Positions 55,479-64,000 of a stretch of 64,000 nucleotides of DNA are shown in pieces; the first letter of the stretch is position 1, and each line of letters begins with the position of its first letter. The stretch comes from Desulfoscipio gibsoniae DSM 7213. GTDB taxonomy: Bacteria; Bacillota; Desulfotomaculia; Desulfotomaculales; Desulfallaceae. The DNA is taken from positions 2,442,001 to 2,506,000 of the forward strand of contig NC_021184.1 in NCBI RefSeq assembly GCF_000233715.2, given 5' to 3'. The translations under genes were made by a program, and so were the position numbers. A model generated the notes under the pieces. It saw only the letters and a list, made by a program, of their open reading frames with translations, did not search any database and was not told the DNA's origin.

Positions 55479-56933
55479 TTACTCGGGTAACTTACGGTGG
55501 TGATCGGTATTTTGTTCAAAGGCATAGGCAGCCCGCAGTATATCACCCTCGCCGAAAGGCCGGCCCATTAATTGCAGCCCTACGGGCAGGTTGTCGACCA
55601 TACCGGCGGGGATGGAAATGGCGGGAATACCGGCCAGGTTGACCGCCAGAGTGCAGATATCAACCATGTACATCTGCAGCGGGTCGTTCACCTTTTCACC
55701 CCGCTTGAATGCGGTAACCGGGGCGGTGGGCCCCAGCAACAGGTCAAATTGTTCAAAGGCCCGGTCGAAGTCAGCTTTAATCAGCGTACGTACTTTTAAA
55801 GCTTTGTTATAATAGGCATCGTAATAGCCTGCGGAAAGGGCATAGGTGCCCAGCATAATTCTTCTTTTCACCTCGGGGCCGAATCCCTCGCTGCGGGTTT
55901 TCACGAACATATCTACCAAGTCTCCGGCGTCCTCAGCCCGGTACCCGTAGCGCACCCCATCATAGCGGGCCAGGTTGGAACTGGCCTCGGCCGGGGCAAT
56001 TAGATAATAGGCCGGCAGGGCGTACTCGGTGTGAGGCAGAGTGGTTTCCTCCAATACAGCGCCCAGCCCGGTAAATATATCAATGGCTTTTTTTATGACT
56101 TCCCTGACCGCCGGGTCGATGCCTTCACCCATATATTCGCGGGGCACCCCTATTTTTACGCCCTTGATATCCCCGGTAAGAAATGAAGTATAATCCGGCA
56201 CATCATATGGCGCCGATGTAGAGTCCAGCGGATCATGCCCGCAAATGACATTCAACAGCAGAGCACAGTCTGTAACATCCCTGGCAAAGGGGCCGATCTG
56301 GTCCAGCGAGGAGGCGTAAGCCACCAATCCATAACGAGATACTGCACCATAGGTGGGTTTCATGCCCACCACCCCACAAAATGACGCCGGCTGGCGGATA
56401 GAACCGCCGGTGTCCGAACCCAGGGCCAGGATAGCTTCCCCGGCCGCCACTGCGGCCGCCGAACCGCCGCTGGACCCACCCGGCACCCGGTTGGTATCCC
56501 AGGGGTTGCAGGTGGTAAAAAGAGCCGAGTTTTCGCAGGATGAACCCATAGCAAACTCATCCATATTAGTTTTCCCCACCATAACGGCTCGGGCTTCATT
56601 TAAATGTTCCATGACGGTAGCGTTATAAGGGGGTATGTAGTTATATAAAATTTTGGATGCACAGGTGGTGCGCACCCCTTTGGTACACATATTATCCTTT
56701 ACAGCTACCGGTATACCAGCCAGGGGCGGCAATGCTTCACCCTCCATCCTGGCCTTGTCCACCAAACGGGCACAGCTGACTGCCTGTTCTTTGGTCAAAG
56801 TAACGTAGGCACGTATCTTTTCCTCCACCTGCTCGATGCGGTCAAATACTGACCTGGTAATTTCCTCAGCACTGATTTTCTTGCTAACCAGCATATCATG
56901 TAACTGGTGTGCAGTTAAGTAATGTAATTGCAA
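55479..56933 (-). CDS. gatA: Aspartyl/glutamyl-tRNA amidotransferase subunit A
   Basis: A 484-residue amidase that frees ammonia from glutamine for GatB. The Ser-cis-Ser-Lys triad lies in [27 protein letters not shown] and [20 protein letters not shown] 56933 follows GGAGGGAAATGTA and gives the usual length; TTG 56999 upstream would read through the ribosome binding site. It lies 66 bases after gatC. Confidence 0.96.
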   Translation of the reverse strand: MQLHYLTAHQLHDMLVSKKISAEEITRSVFDRIEQVEEKIRAYVTLTKEQAVSCARLVDKARMEGEALPPLAGIPVAVKDNMCTKGVRTTCASKILYNYIPPYNATVMEHLNEARAVMVGKTNMDEFAMGSSCENSALFTTCNPWDTNRVPGGSSGGSAAAVAAGEAILALGSDTGGSIRQPASFCGVVGMKPTYGAVSRYGLVAYASSLDQIGPFARDVTDCALLLNVICGHDPLDSTSAPYDVPDYTSFLTGDIKGVKIGVPREYMGEGIDPAVREVIKKAIDIFTGLGAVLEETTLPHTEYALPAYYLIAPAEASSNLARYDGVRYGYRAEDAGDLVDMFVKTRSEGFGPEVKRRIMLGTYALSAGYYDAYYNKALKVRTLIKADFDRAFEQFDLLLGPTAPVTAFKRGEKVNDPLQMYMVDICTLAVNLAGIPAISIPAGMVDNLPVGLQLMGRPFGEGDILRAAYAFEQNTDHHRKLPE

Positions 56934-56999
56934 TACATTTCCCTCCAACCATTGATCCAATAAACATAGTCTTGTCGGGTAAATACTTTTTTCAAGCAA

Positions 57000-57281
57000 C
57001 TAAACAATTTTGGGCACTTTAAAAAAGTTATCCTGCCGATCTGGTGCATTGGCCAGCACTTTGTCCACCAGCATATGCTCGCCCACCCGGTCTTCCCGAA
57101 AGACGTTCTGTAAGGGCAATACATGCGCGGTGGGCGGTATATTATCAGTATTCAAATCCTGCAGTTTACGAGCGTGCTCCAATATATCACTAAGCTGTTT
57201 GGCATAAACTTGCTTTTCCTCATCGGTAAATGACAAACGTGCCAGCACCGCCACGTGTTCAACATCTTTGATACTAACCAT
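57000..57281 (-). CDS. gatC: Aspartyl/glutamyl-tRNA amidotransferase subunit C
   Basis: A 93-residue GatC, the small stabilising subunit. Typical start KDVEHVAVLARLSFTDEEKQVY and end segment RQDNFFKVPKIV. First gene of the gat operon. AAGGAAGG lies before the ATG. Confidence 0.93.
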   Translation of the reverse strand: MVSIKDVEHVAVLARLSFTDEEKQVYAKQLSDILEHARKLQDLNTDNIPPTAHVLPLQNVFREDRVGEHMLVDKVLANAPDRQDNFFKVPKIV

Positions 57282-57517
57282 GATGCTACACCTTCCTTAT
57301 CTATCAAAAACTGACATTATTATACCAAAGCTCCCCAAAGCGGGCAACTCAGCCAATACCGCCCGGTAGTTGTATAGATAATCCACTTTCGAAACCGAAA
57401 AGCGCCCGGTCAACCCGCTAAAAAACATCCCTGACACACGAGCGGTATTAATAGTAGAATGTAAAATTAATTTCCAGATAGTTACATAGTCATATTATAG
57501 CCAAGAATGCCCCCTGG
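57282..57517. other. Intergenic region between ligA and gatC
   Basis: About 236 bp with no open frame. It presumably carries the gat promoter. I see no strong hairpin. Confidence 0.4.
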
Positions 57518-59545
<2,028 letters not shown>

Positions 59546-59557
59546 TCAATCCCCCTT

Positions 59558-61747
59558 CTAACGTTCCAGCGGTGCGTAGCGGGCCAGGAGCGTCTTAATA
59601 CCCAGCCCGGGAAAATCTATTTTCAACTCGGCATTATCTCCTTTACCCCTTACATCGACGATGGTGCCCTGCCCCCATTTGCGATGGTACACCTGTTCCC
59701 CGGCGCTATAGAATATATTTTTGCCCGGACGCTGACCGGCTTGACTGTCCTTTAGTGGCCCCATGTTTGCTGGATTAGCTGAAGAAGGTTCCTTAACCGT
59801 GCTGCTCCTTACTTGTTTATCCAAAGGATCCTGGGTGTTCAGCAAATCAGGGGGCAATTCCTGTAAAAAGCGGGAAGGCTCATTCATCCTGGTATAACCA
59901 TAAAGGGTACGCTGCCAGCAATGGGTCAGATACAGGTGCTCCATCGCCCTGGTTATGCCCACGTAACACAGCCTTCTTTCTTCCTCCAATTCATACCTGT
60001 CATCCATAGAACGGGAGTGAGGAAAGACGGTTTCTTCCAGGCCAGTTATAAATACCACAGGGAATTCTAACCCTTTGGCACTGTGCATGGTCATTAAAGT
60101 AACTTGGTCCGCGTCCTGCTCATAATTATCCAGATCCGTAACCAGGGCCAGAGAAGCCAGGAAATCCTCCAGGCCACTGCCATCACCCAGCCCATCATAC
60201 TCACCGGTAACCGAGTAAAACTCACGCAGGTTTTCCATACGGGTTCTGGATTCCACAGTACGCTCGTTATCCAGCGCCTGCCAGTAACCGGTTTCCTCCA
60301 GCACCATCTGCACCAGTCTAGTAATAGGCAAAGCTGACATCCGTTTTCTGATATCACCCATAGTTTGGCCAAAAAACCGGGCTGCATTAGCAGCTTTGCC
60401 GGTTAGGCCGGGAATACTGGAAGCGTTTTCCAACAGGGTAAGGGGCGCCTGGCCGGTCTCATCCGCTCTGGTAAATATTTTATTTAATGATGCAGCACCA
60501 ATGCCCCTTTTAGGCTCATTAATAACCCGCCGCAGGCTCAACCGGTCATTAGGGTTGACCAGCAGCCGCAGGTAAGCTAACAGGTCCTTAATTTCCTTAC
60601 GCTCATAAAAGCGCAGCCCGCCCACGATGGTGTACGGTATTCCGGTGGTTAGGAATTTTTCTTCAAGCACCCGGGACTGGGCGTTAGTGCGATATAAAAC
60701 TGCGAAATTCCGGTACGGTTTTTTAAATACGTGGTGCCAGCGACTAATCCGGTCCACCACATAACGCGCCTCGGAATGCTCATCCCGAGCAGTAAAAACT
60801 GTAACGGGATCGCCCGGAGATCCGGCGGTCCACAGCTTTTTTTCCTTGCGGTCCTGGTTATGCCGGATTACTGCATTGGCGGATTCCAGTATAGTGCGGG
60901 TAGAACGGTAATTTTGCTCAAGAACAATGGCAGCAGCATCCGGGTAGTCCCGCTCAAAACTCATGATATTTTGAATGTCCGCCCCCCGCCAGCCGTAAAT
61001 ACCCTGATCCGGGTCTCCCACCACGCATAAATTGCGATACTTCTGAGCCAATAAATTAACCAGTACATACTGGGCATGGTTGGTATCCTGGTATTCATCC
61101 ACCAGTATGTAACGGAATTTCTCCTGGTAATAGTCCAGCACAGCCTGGTTATTTTGCAGCAGCCGCACTGTTTGCATCAGCAAGTCATCAAAATCCAGCG
61201 CGTTATTTTGCCGCAGCTTGTCCTGGTAAAGTTTATATACCTTGCAGGCAGTTTGGCTGAAATAATCGTAAGACTTCTTTTCCATCTCCGCCGGCCCGTA
61301 AAGCATATTTTTAGATTGAGATATGGCCGCCGACATAGCCTGCGGAGAAAATTTTTTATCATCCAGGTTTAATTCCTTGAGACACTCCTTAATAACAGTT
61401 TTCTGATCATCCGCATCGTAAATGACAAAATTAGCTGTATACCCGGCAAATCCGGACTGCCGTCTCAAAATACGCAGACAAGTGGCATGAAAGGTAAACA
61501 CCCAGAGATCATGCACCAGCTCCGGTACTGCGGCCGCAATCCTTTCCCGCATTTCCCTGGCCGCTTTATTGGTAAACGTGATAGCTAAAATGTTATACGG
61601 GTCAACACCCCTTTCCAGTAGTAAATAAGCAATTCTGGTGGTGAGCACCCGGGTTTTGCCGCTGCCCGCCCCGGCCAGCACCAAAAGCGGCCCGTCATGG
61701 TAAGTAACTGCTTTTTTCTGCGCCTCATTCAGCGCGGTTAAATCCAT
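59558..61747 (-). CDS. pcrA: ATP-dependent DNA helicase PcrA
   Basis: A 729-residue superfamily 1A helicase of repair and plasmid replication. Motifs are LAGAGSGKTRVLTTRIA (I), LVDEYQDTNHAQ (II), VVGDPDQGIYGWRGA (III), and VTLMTMHSAKGLEFPVVF (V). ATG 61747 follows TTGGAGG and matches the family start MDLTALNEAQKKAV; an upstream frame beginning at 61795 is less likely. First gene of pcrA-ligA. Confidence 0.95.
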   Translation of the reverse strand: MDLTALNEAQKKAVTYHDGPLLVLAGAGSGKTRVLTTRIAYLLLERGVDPYNILAITFTNKAAREMRERIAAAVPELVHDLWVFTFHATCLRILRRQSGFAGYTANFVIYDADDQKTVIKECLKELNLDDKKFSPQAMSAAISQSKNMLYGPAEMEKKSYDYFSQTACKVYKLYQDKLRQNNALDFDDLLMQTVRLLQNNQAVLDYYQEKFRYILVDEYQDTNHAQYVLVNLLAQKYRNLCVVGDPDQGIYGWRGADIQNIMSFERDYPDAAAIVLEQNYRSTRTILESANAVIRHNQDRKEKKLWTAGSPGDPVTVFTARDEHSEARYVVDRISRWHHVFKKPYRNFAVLYRTNAQSRVLEEKFLTTGIPYTIVGGLRFYERKEIKDLLAYLRLLVNPNDRLSLRRVINEPKRGIGAASLNKIFTRADETGQAPLTLLENASSIPGLTGKAANAARFFGQTMGDIRKRMSALPITRLVQMVLEETGYWQALDNERTVESRTRMENLREFYSVTGEYDGLGDGSGLEDFLASLALVTDLDNYEQDADQVTLMTMHSAKGLEFPVVFITGLEETVFPHSRSMDDRYELEEERRLCYVGITRAMEHLYLTHCWQRTLYGYTRMNEPSRFLQELPPDLLNTQDPLDKQVRSSTVKEPSSANPANMGPLKDSQAGQRPGKNIFYSAGEQVYHRKWGQGTIVDVRGKGDNAELKIDFPGLGIKTLLARYAPLER

Positions 61748-61829
61748 AACAACCTCCAACTTATTTTTCACTAATATGCGACACTGCATGTGCACAAAAT
61801 TTAAAATATACTAAATCCACGGTAATATT

Positions 61830-61857
61830 AGATTAAAATGCCACCTTGCGGTGGCTT
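61830..61857 (-). terminator. Terminator of the his operon
   Basis: In transcript sense GCCACC-GCAA-GGTGGC (61840-61855) with a GNRA-like tetraloop, then ATTTTAATC. It lies about 105 bases past hisI. Confidence 0.8.
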
Positions 61858-61961
61858 TACATAGCGGTAATCACAGTTCTATTTTCTCCCTACAGCTCAA
61901 AGCAGAGGGCCAATGCCCCCCGGCTGAAAAATATATCATACCGTCTGCGCAAAATCAACAA

Positions 61962-62378
61962 CTACTTTCCTTCTTTACCGTATACTTCTTCGGGATCAAA
62001 CAGTGGTTCTCCCTTAACGGTAACTGTACCGTCCCCTGCCAGCGCGTAGTGGAAACAACTGTAATACCCCTCGTGGCAGGCCGCACCCTTTTGCTCCACC
62101 AGCAAGAGCAAAGTATCCCGGTCGCAGTCAAAATACAGTTCCTTTACTTTTTGTACATTACCGGATGATTCACCCTTATGCCAAAATTTTTGCCTGCTCC
62201 TGCTCCAAAACCAGGTTTCACCGGTGGAGAGCGTTCTGGCCACCGATTCGCTGTTCATATAGGCCAGCATCAGTACTTCTTTGGTCGCCACATCCTGCAC
62301 AATGGCCGGTATCAATCCATCACTGTTATATTTAAGTTCTTCAGGTCTTATTTGCTTTACTTGCACCTTGTCACACAC
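61962..62378 (-). CDS. hisI: Phosphoribosyl-AMP cyclohydrolase
   Basis: A 138-residue single-domain HisI for the third step of histidine synthesis. [48 protein letters not shown] and [12 protein letters not shown] hold the metal-binding cysteines and histidine. The HisE pyrophosphatase domain is not fused, so hisE must be elsewhere. The start is GTG 62378 or GTG 62366, close to GAGGTG. It follows hisF by 27 bases. Confidence 0.94.
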   Translation of the reverse strand: MCDKVQVKQIRPEELKYNSDGLIPAIVQDVATKEVLMLAYMNSESVARTLSTGETWFWSRSRQKFWHKGESSGNVQKVKELYFDCDRDTLLLLVEQKGAACHEGYYSCFHYALAGDGTVTVKGEPLFDPEEVYGKEGK

Positions 62379-62405
62379 CTCAGTTATATTTAATGTTTTG
62401 TTAAG

Positions 62406-63164
62406 CTAAATGCGCACGGGCACATTGTGTTTTTGTAAATACTGTTTGGCTTGTGCAATGGAATAGGTACCAAAGTGAAAAATGGAAGCGGCGAGAGCGG
62501 CATCGGCCTCGCCAATTGTGAGCCCGTCAACAATATGATCAAGGTCACCGACCCCGCCGGAGGCAATCACCGGTATTTGCACAGACCGGGCAATAGCCTT
62601 GGTCAGTGGTATGTCATAACCATCCTTGGTTCCGTCCCGGTCCATGCTGGTCAGTAATATTTCACCAGCCCCCAACTCTTCCATCCGCACCGCCCAGGAC
62701 ACAGCATCAATGCCGGTAGGTGTACGTCCCCCGTGAATATATACTTCCCATTTATCTTGCCCCACACGGCGGGCATCTATGGCCACCACAATACACTGGC
62801 TGCCGAACCGGGCCGACGCCTCGGCGATCAGGCGGGGATTTTTCACTGCAGCGGTGTTAATAGAAACTTTATCCGCACCGGCGGAAAGCATGGCCCGGAT
62901 GTCCTCCAATGTGCTGATTCCCCCGCCTACGGTGTAGGGGATAAATACCTCGGCAGCCGTGCGGTACACCATATCCAGCACAGTTTTACGCCCCTGGGCG
63001 GACGCGGTGATATCCAAAAAAACCAGCTCGTCCGCACCCTCCCGGTCGTAAAATGCGGCCAGTTCCACTGGATCCCCCGCATCCCTTAAATTAACGAAGT
63101 TGGTACCCTTGACCACACGCCCGCCGGTGACGTCCAGGCAAGGGATGATTCTTTTCATTAACAT
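62406..63164 (-). CDS. hisF: Imidazole glycerol phosphate synthase cyclase subunit
   Basis: A 252-residue TIM barrel that uses ammonia from HisH to make imidazole glycerol phosphate and AICAR. The catalytic aspartates are in [14 protein letters not shown] and [14 protein letters not shown] 63164 overlaps the hisA end; ATG 63158 (MKRIIPCLD) is the usual start and equally possible. Confidence 0.96.
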   Translation of the reverse strand: MLMKRIIPCLDVTGGRVVKGTNFVNLRDAGDPVELAAFYDREGADELVFLDITASAQGRKTVLDMVYRTAAEVFIPYTVGGGISTLEDIRAMLSAGADKVSINTAAVKNPRLIAEASARFGSQCIVVAIDARRVGQDKWEVYIHGGRTPTGIDAVSWAVRMEELGAGEILLTSMDRDGTKDGYDIPLTKAIARSVQIPVIASGGVGDLDHIVDGLTIGEADAALAASIFHFGTYSIAQAKQYLQKHNVPVRI

Positions 63165-63904
63165 GATACTGACTGTTTTTTCCCTTCTAATGCCAGGGCC
63201 TCGTCAATGTTTACAGTACCGGCGTATAGCGCTTTACCTACGATAACTCCCTCAACACCAAGGGGAGCCAGCTCATTAAGCGCAACAATATCCTCTATGG
63301 TGGACACACCACCCGAGGCAATCACTTTCATTTTACTGGACATAGCTAACTTTTTAATAGCCTCAGTGTTTGGCCCCTTTAAAGTACCGTCGCGGGAAAT
63401 ATCAGTGAATACCACCCTGGTGATCCCCATTTGGCTGATTTCATCAGCCAATTCCAATGCATCCTTTTCCGCAGTCAGCCCCCAGCCCTCAATGGCCACT
63501 TTACCATCGCGGGCGTCAATACCCACCACAATATGTTCGCTGCCGAAGCGCGCACAGGCATCCGCCACCAGCGCCGGGTTCTGGATGGCCACCGTACCCA
63601 AAATAACCCTGGCCACTCCCATTTGCAGTAACCGTTCAACGGTGATCAAATCACGAATGCCGCCCCCTACTTGCACTGGTATATTTAAAACTTTGATAAT
63701 TTCCTGAATAGTTTCCAGGTTCCTGGGCGAGCCGGCAAAGGCGCCATCCAGGTCTACCAGGTGCAGCATGCGGGCACCGCTGCCCTGCCATACTCGGGCT
63801 ACAGCGGCCGGATCATTGGAATAGACGGTCTCGCGGTCCAGTTTACCCTCCACCAGGCGTACACACTTCCCAGCCCGCAGGTCTATAGCCGGGATAATTA
63901 ACAT
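63158..63904 (-). CDS. hisA: ProFAR isomerase
   Basis: A 248-residue TIM barrel isomerising phosphoribosyl-formimino-AICAR-P. Catalytic aspartates lie in [14 protein letters not shown] and [17 protein letters not shown]. It overlaps both hisH upstream and hisF downstream by a few bases. Confidence 0.96.
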   Translation of the reverse strand: MLIIPAIDLRAGKCVRLVEGKLDRETVYSNDPAAVARVWQGSGARMLHLVDLDGAFAGSPRNLETIQEIIKVLNIPVQVGGGIRDLITVERLLQMGVARVILGTVAIQNPALVADACARFGSEHIVVGIDARDGKVAIEGWGLTAEKDALELADEISQMGITRVVFTDISRDGTLKGPNTEAIKKLAMSSKMKVIASGGVSTIEDIVALNELAPLGVEGVIVGKALYAGTVNIDEALALEGKKQSVSC

Positions 63905-64000
63905 TTTTCAACCAACCTCCCAAAATTCTCTAAAATGCGCAGGCCCAGGGCGCTGCTTTTTTCCGGATGAAATTGAATACCAAACACATTGGCCTTGGCG
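63898..64000 (-). CDS. hisH: Imidazole glycerol phosphate synthase glutaminase subunit, C-terminal end
   Basis: Only the last 34 codons are in the window, ending [22 protein letters not shown] is the conserved end of the HisH glutaminase, with the catalytic His and Glu. Its stop overlaps the hisA start, as in the usual hisH-hisA-hisF order. Confidence 0.93.
   Translation of the reverse strand, partial: AKANVFGIQFHPEKSSALGLRILENFGRLVEKC

Overview
The window looks like the chromosome of a spore-forming, nitrogen-fixing anaerobic Firmicute of the Desulfotomaculum/Peptococcaceae type. This placement is an inference. It rests on a full-length pro-sigma-K gene, a clostridial/methanogen-style nif cluster (nifH-nifI1-nifI2-nifD-nifK-nifE-nifN-nifB), a homocysteine-forming operon of the kind known from sulfate reducers and methanogens, a TRAP (mtrB) gene, strong GGAGG ribosome binding sites with many GTG/TTG starts, and gatCAB, ligA, pcrA and his genes in a normal housekeeping context. 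No sulfate-reduction gene lies in the window, so that trait is not shown directly.

Layout. 1-6.6 kb: end of a hotdog thioesterase, an MBL-fold hydrolase, citrate synthase, tRNA-Pro(GGG), sigK, then an AT-rich island with a Fic-domain gene, an antitoxin-like gene stump and a DUF1848 gene. 6.7-8.4 kb: a complete IS5-type insertion sequence whose transposase is split by a -1 frameshift. 8.6-20.7 kb: an ArAE exporter gene, then on the minus strand nifV(short)-nifH-nifI1-nifI2-nifD-nifK-nifE-nifN-nifB-[2Fe-2S] ferredoxin-AnfO-like gene. 21.1-22.8 kb: glutamine-dependent NAD+ synthetase, divergent from nifV. 23-30.5 kb: class V aminotransferase, an SLH-domain protein, a SAM-I riboswitch controlling the three-gene homocysteine operon, and an acyl-CoA ligase. 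30.9-44.2 kb: SGNH hydrolase, DedA, pyk, pfkA, mtrB, dnaE, a methyltransferase, a sigma-54 activator, a MoxR-type ATPase, trmL, nth and a CoA-binding protein. 44.4-52.3 kb: an alpha-glucan region (DUF4912, GH57 branching enzyme, sugar nucleotidyltransferase fusion, GT4 glycogen synthase, free CBM) interrupted by an acetate-transporter-family gene. 52.6-64 kb: full-length nifV, gatB-gatA-gatC, ligA, pcrA, hisI-hisF-hisA-hisH(partial).

The most interesting signal is regulatory. Five leader modules, three stacked before nifH, one before nifV and one before nadE, each combine a sigma-A-like promoter or an upstream module with paired small hairpins (mostly hexaloops) and a GC-rich intrinsic terminator. 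The second hairpin overlaps the 5' arm of the terminator, and GGCAAAGAYGCC (loop AAAGAY) recurs in three of them. Several loops carry A at position 1 and G at position 4, as in the targets of ANTAR-domain antiterminators. This suggests that nif structural genes, homocitrate synthesis and glutamine-dependent NAD+ synthesis share one RNA-level nitrogen switch. No ANTAR gene is in the window.

Other points worth checking: nth is out of frame at an A9 tract right after its start codon, the IS transposase changes frame at an A6 tract, and the phosphomannomutase-like half of the sugar nucleotidyltransferase lacks the catalytic serine loop.
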